Below are positions 52,352 to 61,308 of a stretch of 64,000 bases of DNA, one piece after another (the stretch's first letter is position 1; each line of letters begins with the position of its first letter). Source of the DNA: Xanthomonas hortorum (lineage in GTDB: Bacteria > Pseudomonadota > Gammaproteobacteria > Xanthomonadales > Xanthomonadaceae); the NCBI RefSeq assembly GCF_002940005.1, contig NZ_MDEF01000007.1; one strand, given 5' to 3'. The translations under genes and the position numbers were made by a program. The notes below the pieces were generated by a model that worked only from the letters and a program-made list of their open reading frames with translations, searched no databases and was not told where the DNA came from.

Positions 52352-53893
52352 ATGCCGATTTTCGATCCCGCCCGCCGCCAGGTGCTCAAGGGCAGCGCCG
52401 CCGTGATGGCCGCCGGTGCGCTTGGCAGCTTGAGCGCGCTGCAATCGCGCCAGGCCCAGGCCGCCACCAGCACCTCGCCACCGTTGCAGCTGGCACCCGT
52501 GCCCAGCCGCTATGGCCCGCTCGCCCCGGTCGCCGACCAGAGCACCGGGTTGCCGCTGCTGCAGCTGCCGCGCGGTTTCAGCTACCGCTCGTTCGGCTGG
52601 AGCGGCGATCGCATGGACGACGGCCAGCCCTGCCCCGACCGTCACGACGGCATGGCCGTGGTCGGCCTGCGTCGGCCCGACTGGCGCCCCGGCAGCGACC
52701 CGCTGCGCGGTCTGGAATATGTGCTGATCCGCAACCACGAGCGCGGCGCGACCACCCCGTTCCGCGCACCAGCCATGTACGACACCGGCATCGTCAGCGG
52801 CACCCAACTGGCCGGTGGCGGCACCACCACGTTGAGCTACGGTCGCCGCGGTTGGGGCAGCCTGGAGCCGAGCCTGGGCGGCACGCTGGTCAACTGCGCC
52901 GGCGGCCCCACGCCGTGGGGCACCTGGCTGAGCTGCGAGGAGATCAAGACCAATGCAGTGTCCAGCACCGGCCGCAAGCACGGCTACGTGTTCGAAGTGG
53001 ACCCGGACAGCCAGCGCACCACCGGCCGGCCGCTGGTCGGGCTGGGCCGCTTCAGCCATGAGGCGGTGGCGATCGATCCGCGCACCGGCATCGTCTATCT
53101 CACCGAAGACGACCGCAACAAGGCCGGCCTGTATCGCTTCATCCCCAACGACCGTCGCGGCCGCAATGGCTCACTGGAAAATGGCGGCCGGCTGCAGGCC
53201 GCACGCGTGCGCGGGCGGCGCAATGCCGACCTCACCGTCGCCAGCATCGGCCAGCAGTTTCAGCTGGAATGGGTGGATATTTCCGAGCCCGATCTGGATG
53301 GCATTGCCGCACCGACAGGCTTCCCGGATATCGGCGCCAACGACACCCTGAGCGGTCCGTTCGCGCAGGCCTGGGCAGACGGCGCGTTGCGCATGAGCCG
53401 CGGCGAAGGCATCTGGTACAGCTACGGCAAACTCTTCATCGTCGACACCAGCACCGGCGTGGATGCACAGGGCCGCCGCGGTTACGGCAACGGCGCGGTA
53501 TGGGTGCTTGATCTTTTCACGCAACGCTTGAGCGCACTGTTCGTCAGCGGCAACCAGCTGGCCGCGCACAACCCGGACAACGTCACCGTCAGCGCGCGCG
53601 GTGGCGTGGTGCTGTGCGAAGACGGTGGGGAGAGTCCGGACGAATATGGTCCCGGCGCGCGCCTGCTCGGCCTCACCCGTGGCGGCGAATCGTTCTATCT
53701 GGCCAAGAACAACGTACAGCTGACGTCGCAGCAGATCGCCGATGCCGGCAAGACCATTGCCGAAGGCGATTACCGCGACACCGAGTTCTGCGGCGCCTGC
53801 TGGGATCCGCTGGCGCGCACCTTGTTCGTCAACATCCAGACGCCGGGCATCACCCTGGCGATCACCGGGCCGTGGGAACGCGGTCCGTTGTGA
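52352..53893 (+). CDS. PhoX-type phosphatase, Tat-exported (DUF839)
   Basis: 513 residues from the ATG at 52352. The twin-arginine signal ARRQVLKGSAAVMAAGALGSL predicts folded export through Tat, as needed for an iron/calcium enzyme. PhoX family blocks include LPRGFSYRSFGWSGDRMDDG, YVLIRNHERG, NCAGGPTPWGTWLSCEE, HEAVAIDPRTGIVYLTEDD and FCGACWDPLARTLFVNIQTPG. PhoX releases phosphate from organic esters in the periplasm and is classically induced by phosphate starvation; Pho-box-like repeats lie upstream. It is unrelated in sequence to the PhoA-type enzyme at 32479. Confidence 0.9.
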   Translation: MPIFDPARRQVLKGSAAVMAAGALGSLSALQSRQAQAATSTSPPLQLAPVPSRYGPLAPVADQSTGLPLLQLPRGFSYRSFGWSGDRMDDGQPCPDRHDGMAVVGLRRPDWRPGSDPLRGLEYVLIRNHERGATTPFRAPAMYDTGIVSGTQLAGGGTTTLSYGRRGWGSLEPSLGGTLVNCAGGPTPWGTWLSCEEIKTNAVSSTGRKHGYVFEVDPDSQRTTGRPLVGLGRFSHEAVAIDPRTGIVYLTEDDRNKAGLYRFIPNDRRGRNGSLENGGRLQAARVRGRRNADLTVASIGQQFQLEWVDISEPDLDGIAAPTGFPDIGANDTLSGPFAQAWADGALRMSRGEGIWYSYGKLFIVDTSTGVDAQGRRGYGNGAVWVLDLFTQRLSALFVSGNQLAAHNPDNVTVSARGGVVLCEDGGESPDEYGPGARLLGLTRGGESFYLAKNNVQLTSQQIADAGKTIAEGDYRDTEFCGACWDPLARTLFVNIQTPGITLAITGPWERGPL

Positions 53894-53907
53894 GCCTGCT
53901 GTCGTGG

Positions 53908-53947
53908 GCCTGCAATCGGGAGCCTGCCTGTTGTAGGCCGGTTTTTA
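53908..53947 (+). terminator. Probable terminator after phoX
   Basis: GGCCTGCAA and TTGTAGGCC pair with one G-T wobble across a 14-base loop, followed by GGTTTTT. The rest of the gap to 54162 holds no gene I can support. Confidence 0.55.
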
Positions 53948-54162
53948 TAAGCTGGCCTATATAAGAAATTAGCCCAGGCCACCGCTGCCGAACGGACAAG
54001 CAGCCGTTCGGCAGTGGCATCGACCCAGCAGCTGGCACAGTGCCGTGCATGCACTCGCCTCATCTGCACAACGGGCAGCGTCTCCGACCGAGGCTGCGCA
54101 CAGCACGCGCGCTCACCAGCAGCGGCCTGCGTGCAACCTGAAAACCACGCTCAGTCCCGTGA

Positions 54163-55278
54163 TCAGAACCAGGGCGCGTCTTGCGCGCTCGACATGGCGC
54201 GCTGCAATTTCAGCCAGCGCTTGAGCGATTGCGGGTCGGCCAGTTCGCGCAGGCCCTGCCGCGCTTCCATCAGATCGTCTTCGACGTCGCGCTTGAGTTG
54301 CGCCATCAATTTGCTCAGCCGCTCGGGCTTGAGCCGCGACGGCAGGTCCAGACCATATTCCGCGCAAAAGTCCTCCGACTGCTGCAGGACCTGCTGCTGC
54401 AACTCCTTGCACTGCCGGTCGAGTTCGCGGTTGTAATCCTGCAGCCGCGCCGCGCTCATCGCATCCACACCTTGCGCGTCCAGCAGACCGATCTCGGCCT
54501 GCAGTTCGAGCAGGCCGAGCAGATCGCCGGCCTTGTAGGCCGCATTGAGCCGTTGCATCAGGATGGTGCGCGAGGCGTGGTCGTCGGGGTCCTTGGCGCG
54601 ATCCGGATGCAGATTGCCGGCCAGCTTGCGGTACAACTCGCGCAACGGTGGCGGCTCGGCATTCTCGGCAACCGCTTTTTTCTCGGCACGCTTGCGGCGC
54701 TGGGTGTTGCGCTGTTGTTGTTGCGCGTGTTCCTGCTCGAGCCGCTCGCTGACACGGTCGAAGAGTTCTTCGGGCGATTCGATGCCGTCCAGTTCGTCGG
54801 CATCCAGCCCATAGGCATGGCCGAGAATCTGCTTCATCAGTTCATCGGATTCGGAGACTTCCTGGTCGTAGCCGACCGCGCTATGGCGATCGTAGATCGG
54901 CCGCAGCGCCTCGTGCCCCGATTCGATCAGCGGGCCGGCGATATCGCATAGCAGCTCGGACAGAAACGCACGGTCGGCCTTGCTCAACTTGACCGTGGCA
55001 TGCGCTCGATCGAGTTCCTCGACCAGCGCGACATCGGCCGCGCGCCGATGATCGAGCAAGGGCTGCAGCTCGGTCTCATAGCGCTCGCGCCAACGCGTGA
55101 GCGCCGTTTGCCAGGCTTGCAGTTCGTTGCGATGACGCTCCAGATCGCGCAGCAAGCGGTCGAAGCGTTTGCGCGCCGGCGACACCGGCTGCGCGGCGGC
55201 CTGCGCCGGCTGGCTGCGCAGTTGCTGCAGCGCCGGCGAGGCAGGTGTCTCTGTCTGAGCTTGGGATTTTCTGGCCAT
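54163..55278 (-). CDS. J-domain protein with coiled-coil
   Basis: 371 residues, soluble. The J-domain is internal (about 210-260): LRELYRKLAGNLHPDRAKDPDDHASRTILMQRLNAAYKAGDLLGLL, with the essential HPD motif. Long charged helices surround it, including a Gln/Arg-rich coiled-coil (EQEHAQQQQRNTQRRKRAEKK), and an Ala/Gln-rich N-terminus. J-domains stimulate DnaK ATPase, so it should recruit DnaK to an unknown client. It lies 12 bp downstream of rsfS on the same strand and is probably cotranscribed; a ribosome-related client is conceivable but unproven. Confidence 0.88.
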   Translation of the reverse strand: MARKSQAQTETPASPALQQLRSQPAQAAAQPVSPARKRFDRLLRDLERHRNELQAWQTALTRWRERYETELQPLLDHRRAADVALVEELDRAHATVKLSKADRAFLSELLCDIAGPLIESGHEALRPIYDRHSAVGYDQEVSESDELMKQILGHAYGLDADELDGIESPEELFDRVSERLEQEHAQQQQRNTQRRKRAEKKAVAENAEPPPLRELYRKLAGNLHPDRAKDPDDHASRTILMQRLNAAYKAGDLLGLLELQAEIGLLDAQGVDAMSAARLQDYNRELDRQCKELQQQVLQQSEDFCAEYGLDLPSRLKPERLSKLMAQLKRDVEDDLMEARQGLRELADPQSLKRWLKLQRAMSSAQDAPWF

Positions 55279-55290
55279 ACCGTGGGTCAG

Positions 55291-55701
55291 TTATTCCTCG
55301 GGATCGGCATCCACATCGTCCGGACGCTGGTCGCCTACGGTCCACAGGCGCTCCAGCGCGTAGAACTCGCGCACGCGCGGCAGCATCACGTGGACCACCA
55401 CATCGCCCAGGTCGACCAGCACCCATTCGGCTTCGCGCTCGCCTTCCACGCCCAGCGGCATCACATCCAGACGCTTGGCGAACTTGACGACTTCTTCGGC
55501 GATCGACTTGACGTGGCGGGTCGAGGTGCCCGAGGCAACCACCATGTAATCGCAGACGCTGGACTTGCCACGCACATCGATTTCGACCACGTCCTTGGCT
55601 TTCAGCTCCTCCACGGCCTCGCGCACGGTGGCCAGCAGGGCCGGCACGGACGGCGGCGGGTTCGGAATGGAGGTCTTGATGACTTGGGCTTGGGTGGTCA
55701 A
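55291..55701 (-). CDS. rsfS: Ribosomal silencing factor RsfS
   Basis: 136 residues from the TTG at 55701; another TTG 9 bp upstream is possible, and neither has a strong ribosome site. Core blocks: VREAVEELKAKDVVEIDVRGKSSVCDYMVVASGTSTRHVKSIAEEVV and EWVLVDLGDVVVHVMLPRVREFYALERLW, the DUF143/Iojap fold. RsfS binds L14 of the 50S subunit and blocks subunit joining in starvation. A C-terminal acidic tail (DDVDADPEE) is present. It follows nadD, the usual neighbour. Confidence 0.94.
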   Translation of the reverse strand: MTTQAQVIKTSIPNPPPSVPALLATVREAVEELKAKDVVEIDVRGKSSVCDYMVVASGTSTRHVKSIAEEVVKFAKRLDVMPLGVEGEREAEWVLVDLGDVVVHVMLPRVREFYALERLWTVGDQRPDDVDADPEE

Positions 55702-55758
55702 AGCGGGCAACTCGATGGAATTAGCGTGAATTATAGGCTGGTCCGGCCGGATGCGTGT

Positions 55759-56616
55759 TCAGCTAGACGGATGCGCGCTGCCGTAGAGGCGTTCCCGCGC
55801 GATAAACGCTGCCACCGACGGCGGCACCAGTGCCTGCCAGTCGCCGCCGGTGGCGATGCGCGAACGCACCGCGCTGGCCGATTCGCCGCGCAACGGCTGA
55901 TGCAACCGCCACAGGCGGCCGGCCGGGGTGGTGCCCAGCTCGCTGGCGCCGGCAGCCCATCTGCCCTGCACTGCCTGGGCAAGCTGCGGCGCCTCGGCCA
56001 GATCCAGCGGCACGCCTGGACGCTCGGCAACGACGAAATGCGCCAGCTCGAACAGCGCCTCCCACCGATGCCAGCTGCTCAGGCCGACAAAGGCATCGGC
56101 GCCCAGCAACCAGGCGATCGGCGTCGCAGGGCCGAGTTCGGCGCGCAGTTCGCGCAAGGTATCGACGGTGTAGGACGGTGCACCGCCCTGGCTGGCGCGG
56201 CGTAGCTCGCGGGTGTCCAGCACCAGCCCGGGCGTGTCGGCGAGCGCCAGTTTCAGCATGCGTGCGCGCTGCGCGGCAGTGGCGCCGGGTGCGGGGCGAT
56301 GCGGCGGGTCGGCGGCTGGCACCAGATGCACGAGGGCGCCCAGTTCGTCGCGCGCGGCGCAGGCGATGGCGAGGTGGCCCAGGTGGATCGGGTCGAAGGT
56401 GCCGCCGTAGTAGAGGTGGAGCCGGGATTGGGGATTGGGGATTGGGGATTCGGCAGAGCGAGGTTCCAGCGCTGCGGACTGGGGATCGGCGTCTGGGGAG
56501 ATGGGAACAGCGGCGGCCTCAGTGGCAGTTGTCTGCGCTTGCTGGTTCGGGATTGCGATGTTCTGAGCCTTCAGGGTCCCGGTCTCCACCTTCTGGCCTG
56601 CAGTCCCCACATCCAC
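55759..56616 (-). CDS. nadD: Nicotinate-nucleotide adenylyltransferase
   Basis: The enzyme core (about 220 residues) begins LHLYYGGTFDPIHLGHLAIA at 56421, with the nucleotidyltransferase (T/H)xGH motif, and contains SSWHRWEALFELAHFVVAERPG and RSRIATGGDW. It forms deamido-NAD in NAD synthesis. No ATG, GTG or TTG occurs in frame close to the core; the nearest is the GTG at 56616, 6 bp after the holA stop, giving 285 residues. The extra N-terminal 65 residues are low complexity, partly encoded by a heptamer repeat (peptide PIPNPQS). A CTG nearer the core might be used instead. Start is therefore uncertain; the enzyme assignment is not. Confidence 0.88.
   Translation of the reverse strand: MDVGTAGQKVETGTLKAQNIAIPNQQAQTTATEAAAVPISPDADPQSAALEPRSAESPIPNPQSRLHLYYGGTFDPIHLGHLAIACAARDELGALVHLVPAADPPHRPAPGATAAQRARMLKLALADTPGLVLDTRELRRASQGGAPSYTVDTLRELRAELGPATPIAWLLGADAFVGLSSWHRWEALFELAHFVVAERPGVPLDLAEAPQLAQAVQGRWAAGASELGTTPAGRLWRLHQPLRGESASAVRSRIATGGDWQALVPPSVAAFIARERLYGSAHPSS
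56424..56452. repeat. GGGATTG tandem repeat inside the 5' end of nadD
   Basis: GGGATTGGGGATTGGGGATT plus GGGGATTCG: about four 7-bp units. It is translated in the nadD frame as SPIPNPQSR immediately before the enzyme core. Confidence 0.75.
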
Positions 56617-56621
56617 CGCTT

Positions 56622-57650
56622 TCACACCAGCAATCTCACCGCACGCGCTTCGGCCACTGCCACCAGCAGACGTTCCAGGCCGACCCAGGCGTCGCCGTCG
56701 GCGCGGCCTTTGGCCATGCGATCGACCAGCCCGGCTTCGGCGACGAAGCGTTCCCAGCGGCGCGGTTCGGGGTGCCGTTGCAGCGCGCGCTTGAACGGGG
56801 CCTGGCGCGATTCCCACAGGCCTTGCGCCTTCATTTCGGCGGCGAGGTTGCCGCCATTTGCCTGCACTTTCGCCAGCGATGCGGTACGCAGCAGTTCCTT
56901 GATCAGGATCGGCATCAGTGCGGCCACCGCTTCGCCTTCGGCGCGCAGGCCGGCAAGCATGCGGATCACTGCCGCCGGCTGCCCGGAGAAGGTGGTTTCG
57001 GCCAGCCGGAACACGTCGTAGCGGGCAGCATCGGCAACCAGCGACTCCATTGCCTCCAGGTCCAGCACCTTGCCGTCGGCCAGCAGTACCAGCTTGTCGA
57101 TTTCCTGCGCGGCGGCGAGCAGATTGCCCTCCACCCGCTCGCTCAGGCGCTGCACCGCGGCAGCGTCCGCACGCAGGCCGTGGCTGCGCAGGCGGCGCTC
57201 GATCCAGTCGGACAATTCGTGCGGCTTGATCGCCCAGGCCACCGAAATGGTACCGATGCGGCCGACCGCATCGGCCCACTTGCCCTGGTGCGCCTTGCTC
57301 CAGTCGTTGGCGGTGATCAGCAACACCACGTCCGGCGGCGGATTGGCGCAGAAGCGGGTGATGACATCGGCACCGTCCTTGCCCGGCTTGCCGCTGGGCA
57401 GGCGTATTTCCACCAGCCGGCGCGGACTGAACAGGCTGGGCGCGTTGAAGGTCGCATCCAGCTGGTTCCAGTCGAACTCGCGGCCATCGGCGTCGAAGAC
57501 TTCGCGTTCGCCAATGCCTTCGGCGCGCGCTCGGGCGCGCACCGCATCGGCCGCCTCCAGCACGCGCAGCGTCTCGGGGCCGGCGATCAGATAGACCGGC
57601 TGCAACGGCTGGTTGGACTGGCCGGCAAGCTGCTCGGGGCGGAGTTCCAT
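56622..57650 (-). CDS. holA: DNA polymerase III delta subunit
   Basis: 342 residues. Family features: QPVYLIAGPETLRVLEAADAVRARA, FNAPSLFSPRRLVEIRLPSGKPG, VVLLITANDWSKAHQGKWADAV, QRLSERVEGNLLAAAQEIDKLVLL and FRLAETTFSGQPAAVIRMLAGLRAEGEA. Delta opens the beta sliding clamp within the clamp loader; essential. It lies between lptE (21 bp upstream) and nadD, the standard order in gammaproteobacteria. Confidence 0.95.
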   Translation of the reverse strand: MELRPEQLAGQSNQPLQPVYLIAGPETLRVLEAADAVRARARAEGIGEREVFDADGREFDWNQLDATFNAPSLFSPRRLVEIRLPSGKPGKDGADVITRFCANPPPDVVLLITANDWSKAHQGKWADAVGRIGTISVAWAIKPHELSDWIERRLRSHGLRADAAAVQRLSERVEGNLLAAAQEIDKLVLLADGKVLDLEAMESLVADAARYDVFRLAETTFSGQPAAVIRMLAGLRAEGEAVAALMPILIKELLRTASLAKVQANGGNLAAEMKAQGLWESRQAPFKRALQRHPEPRRWERFVAEAGLVDRMAKGRADGDAWVGLERLLVAVAEARAVRLLV

Positions 57651-57671
57651 GACTGCGAGCGCGCGCGACGC

Positions 57672-58307
57672 TTAGTTTTTCGACGCAGGCGGCAACGCCG
57701 CCGGCACGCTCGACTCAGGCGTGGTCGGCTGCACTGGCGGCGTGGGAGCCTGCGGCAGCGGCGCGGTCGGCGTGCTTTCCAGCGTCTCGCCACGCTGCAC
57801 GCGTGCGCGCACCACGCTGTCGATACGACGCAGGATCGAGGCCGACATGTCCTTGCGCAATTCGTCGGCAAGGATCTCGCGCTCGGTCGCTGTACCGGTG
57901 GCGTCCACCGGCGGCGACACGTAGTCGCGCGACAGCTCGATCACCTGCTGCGGCACCAGCACCGCGCCATTGGCAGTGGTGACGGTGAAGATGGCGGCGT
58001 AGCGCAGGCTGTATTCCTGCGCACGACCCTGGCTGTCGATGGCGATCGGCAGATCGCCCCAGCGCTCGGACAACACCTGCACCTGCGCAAAGCCGGTCTT
58101 GGCGTCTTCGTCGGCCAGGGTGGCGCCGGCAGCCTTGAGGCCACGCCGAAGCAACTTGGCCAGCTCGCTGTACTGCACTGCAGACTGCACCTTGACCGCT
58201 GGCGTGTCCGGCGGCAACGCCAGCGAATTGCGCAGATGGAAGCCGCAGGCGGTGAGGCTCGAGACGAGCACGAGGGACGCAGCGAAGGCAGTAGGAAATC
58301 GAATCAT
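57672..58307 (-). CDS. lptE: LPS assembly lipoprotein LptE
   Basis: 211 residues from the ATG at 58307. The lipoprotein signal is FAASLVLVSSLTACGFHLR (Cys 20), and CGFHLR is the usual LptE start. The body follows the LptE fold (TLADEDAKTGFAQVQVLSERWG, EYSLRYAAIFTV, REILADELRKDMSASILRRI), then a Pro/Thr/Ala-rich tail. LptE plugs the LptD barrel and helps insert lipopolysaccharide into the outer membrane. leuS lies upstream on the same strand, across a 286-bp gap that contains a GCCGCAGT / ACTGCGGC hairpin (58388-58406). Confidence 0.94.
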   Translation of the reverse strand: MIRFPTAFAASLVLVSSLTACGFHLRNSLALPPDTPAVKVQSAVQYSELAKLLRRGLKAAGATLADEDAKTGFAQVQVLSERWGDLPIAIDSQGRAQEYSLRYAAIFTVTTANGAVLVPQQVIELSRDYVSPPVDATGTATEREILADELRKDMSASILRRIDSVVRARVQRGETLESTPTAPLPQAPTPPVQPTTPESSVPAALPPASKN

Positions 58308-58593
58308 GGGCACAGTCTGGATGAGCGCCCCGGCGGCGGCAACAGGCGGCTAGCCTGACCGACACCGCGTGAATGGGGCTTGAGAGCGCCGCAGTAAAAC
58401 TGCGGCGGCCGGTAATGACAAACGCGTCGCCACGCGCCAGTGAAATGAATCGGCAAGAACGACCGCAGCCCCCTTGCCTGCGCGCCGGTGCAGGAATTAC
58501 CTGAAACCGCCGCATCAACCTAACCTGCGCGCCGCCACGCCGATCCGGCGAACTACCCGGAACGGCGCCTGCGACCCGACCAATCAGAACCCA

Positions 58594-61236
58594 TCACCCC
58601 GCCACGATGTTCACGATCTTGCCGGGCACGATGATGATCTTGCGCACGCTCATGCCTTCCAGGAACTTGGCCGCGTTCGGCTCGGCCTGCGCCAGCGCTT
58701 CGAGTTGCTCGCGTCCGATATCGGCAGCCACCTCGATGGTGCCACGCAACTTGCCGTTGATCTGCACCGCCAGGGTCAGCGCGTCGCGCACCAGCGCGGC
58801 GGCATCGACCTGCGGAAACGCGACATCTTCCAGCAGCGTCTCGCCACGACCCAACACTTGCCACAATGCATGACTGGCGTGGGGTGTGATCGGGTTGAGC
58901 AGCAGCACCATCGCCTCCAACGCTTCCTGCCGCACCGCGCGGCCCTGCGCGCTGGCATCGTCGAACTTGGCCAGCGCGTTGGAGAGCTCCATTACCGCCG
59001 CGATGGCGGTATTGAAGCTGTGGCGACGGCCATAGTCGTCGCTGACCTTGCCGATGGTCTCGTGGGTCTTGCGGCGGATCGCCTTCTGCTCAGCACTCAG
59101 GCTGGCGACATCCAGTGCAGCGGCAGCGCCCTCGCCCACATGCTTGTGCACCTGCACCCACAGCCGGCGCATGAAGCGCGCCATGCCGTCGACACCGGCC
59201 TCGTTCCATTCCAGCGACTGCTCCGGCGGCGCGGCGAACATCGAAAACAACCGCACGGTGTCGGCGCCGTACTTGGCCACCATCGACTGCGGGTCCACGC
59301 CGTTGTTCTTGGACTTGGACATCTTCTCGGTGCCGCCGATATGCACCGGCTGGCCGTCGGCGATCAACACCGCGCCGGTGACGCGGCCGCGCTCGTCGCG
59401 CTGGATTTCGACATCGGCCGGGTTGATCCAATCCTTACCGCCGTTGTCGGCATCGCGATAGAAGGTGTCGGCGATGACCATGCCCTGGGTGAGCAGTTTG
59501 GTCACCGGCTCGTCGCTGTCCACCAGCCGCGCGTCGCGCATGAGCTTGTGATAGAAGCGGAAATACATCAGGTGCAGGATCGCGTGCTCGATGCCGCCCA
59601 CGTACAGGTCGGCCGGCATCCAGTAGTTGGCGCGGCGGTCGACCATGTCACGTGCGTTCGGGCTGGTGTAACGCGCCACGTACCAGCTCGACTCCATGAA
59701 GGTGTCGAAGGTATCGGTCTCGCGCTCGGCCGGGCCGCCGCACTCCGGGCAGGTGGTCTGGCGCCAGGTCGGGTCGGTCTTGATCGGCGAGCCGGTGCCG
59801 GCAAATTCCACGTTTTCCGGCAGCACTACCGGCAGTTGGTCTTCCGGCACCGGCACCGCGCCGCACTTGGCGCAATAGATCACCGGAATCGGGCAGCCCC
59901 AGTAACGCTGACGGCTCACGCCCCAGTCGCGCAGGCGGTAATTGACCCGGCGCTGGCCCTGGCCCTTGCGCTCGAAACGCTCGGCCAGCGCTTCGAAGGC
60001 GCCGCCGAAATCCAGCCCGTCGAACTCGGCCGAGTTGATCAGCTCCAGCTCGCGGCTCTTGTCGGTGTACCAGTCGTGCCACTGGGTGGCATCCCAATGC
60101 TGCTCGTCGTCGTTGCGCGGCTCGCGCAGCTTGACCACCTGCACGATCGGCAAGGCGTACTTGTTGGCGAATTCGAAATCGCGCTGGTCATGACCCGGCA
60201 CCGCCATCACCGCGCCGGTGCCGTAGCCCATCAGCACGAAATTGGCCACCCACACCGGCACCTGCTCGCCGCTGATCGGATGCACCGCGGTCAGGCCGGT
60301 GGCCATGCCGCGTTTTTCCTGGGTTTCCAGCTCGGCTTCGGAGACGCCGCCGTGCTTGAGCGTTTCCAGCAGCGCGGCCAGTTCCGGGTTGGACTTGGCC
60401 GCGTGCAGCGCCAGCGGATGCTCGGCGGCGATCGACACGAAGGTCACGCCCATCAGCGTGTCCGGACGGGTGGTGAACACGCGCAGCGGATCCAGCGGCG
60501 CGCCATTGGTATCGCGCACGTCGAACTGAATTTCAAGACCTTCCGAGCGGCCGATCCAGTTGCGCTGCATGGTCTTGACCGAATCCGGCCAGCCGTCCAG
60601 CTGATCCAGGCCGTCGAGCAGTTCCTGCGCGTAATCGGTGATGCGCAGGAACCACTGCGGGATCTCGCGCTTTTCCACCAGCGCGCCGGAGCGCCAACCG
60701 CGGCCGTCGATGACCTGCTCGTTGGCCAGCACGGTCTGATCGATCGGGTCCCAGTTCACCACTGCGTTGCGGCGGTAGGCCAGGCCCTTGCGCATCAGCC
60801 GGGTGAACATGCGCTGTTCGTGCACGTAGTACTCGGGCGTGCAGGTGGCGAACTCGCGCGACCAGTCGATCGCGTAGCCCAGCGACTTGAGCTGGCCGCG
60901 CATGTGCTCGATGTTGGCGTAGGTCCACTTGGCCGGCGCGGTCTTGTTCTTGATCGCGGCGTTTTCCGCCGGCAACCCGAACGCATCCCAGCCCATCGGC
61001 TGCATCACGTTGTGGCCGGTCATGCGCTTGTAGCGGCTGACCACGTCGGAGATGGTGTAGTTGCGCACATGGCCCATGTGCAGCGCACCGGACGGGTACG
61101 GCAGCATCGACAGGCAATAGAACTTCGGTTTGTCCGAAGTCTCGTCGACCTGAAAGGCGCGGGTGGCATCCCAGAACTGCTGGGCGGAGGTTTCGACCTG
61201 CTGCGGGTCGTAGACGTTCGGTTCGACGGTGGACAT
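58594..61236 (-). CDS. leuS: Leucyl-tRNA synthetase
   Basis: 880 residues from the ATG at 61236. Class I signatures: HIGH as HMGH in PYPSGALHMGHVRNYT and KMSKS in GTEKMSKSKNNGVDP. The editing domain (CP1) is present with GVTFVSIAAEHPLA and GTGAVMAVPGHDQRDFEFA, and a zinc-like insertion has YCAKCGAVPVP and TTCPECGG. The anticodon and C-terminal domains are complete. It charges tRNA-Leu and clears mischarged products in the cytosol; essential. It heads the conserved leuS-lptE-holA-nadD-rsfS block. Confidence 0.97.
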   Translation of the reverse strand: MSTVEPNVYDPQQVETSAQQFWDATRAFQVDETSDKPKFYCLSMLPYPSGALHMGHVRNYTISDVVSRYKRMTGHNVMQPMGWDAFGLPAENAAIKNKTAPAKWTYANIEHMRGQLKSLGYAIDWSREFATCTPEYYVHEQRMFTRLMRKGLAYRRNAVVNWDPIDQTVLANEQVIDGRGWRSGALVEKREIPQWFLRITDYAQELLDGLDQLDGWPDSVKTMQRNWIGRSEGLEIQFDVRDTNGAPLDPLRVFTTRPDTLMGVTFVSIAAEHPLALHAAKSNPELAALLETLKHGGVSEAELETQEKRGMATGLTAVHPISGEQVPVWVANFVLMGYGTGAVMAVPGHDQRDFEFANKYALPIVQVVKLREPRNDDEQHWDATQWHDWYTDKSRELELINSAEFDGLDFGGAFEALAERFERKGQGQRRVNYRLRDWGVSRQRYWGCPIPVIYCAKCGAVPVPEDQLPVVLPENVEFAGTGSPIKTDPTWRQTTCPECGGPAERETDTFDTFMESSWYVARYTSPNARDMVDRRANYWMPADLYVGGIEHAILHLMYFRFYHKLMRDARLVDSDEPVTKLLTQGMVIADTFYRDADNGGKDWINPADVEIQRDERGRVTGAVLIADGQPVHIGGTEKMSKSKNNGVDPQSMVAKYGADTVRLFSMFAAPPEQSLEWNEAGVDGMARFMRRLWVQVHKHVGEGAAAALDVASLSAEQKAIRRKTHETIGKVSDDYGRRHSFNTAIAAVMELSNALAKFDDASAQGRAVRQEALEAMVLLLNPITPHASHALWQVLGRGETLLEDVAFPQVDAAALVRDALTLAVQINGKLRGTIEVAADIGREQLEALAQAEPNAAKFLEGMSVRKIIIVPGKIVNIVAG

Positions 61237-61308
61237 TGGGAGCGGATGCTCGGGCGGTGCAAAGCGGCACAGGGTACCGCAGTGCAGCAGGTGCTCCAAA
61301 CGCTTGCG

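Noticed and set aside
56424..56452. Heptamer array considered as a CRISPR-like or telomere-like array
   Set aside because: Units are 7 bp with no spacers and are found scattered at gene borders, so it is a simple repeat.
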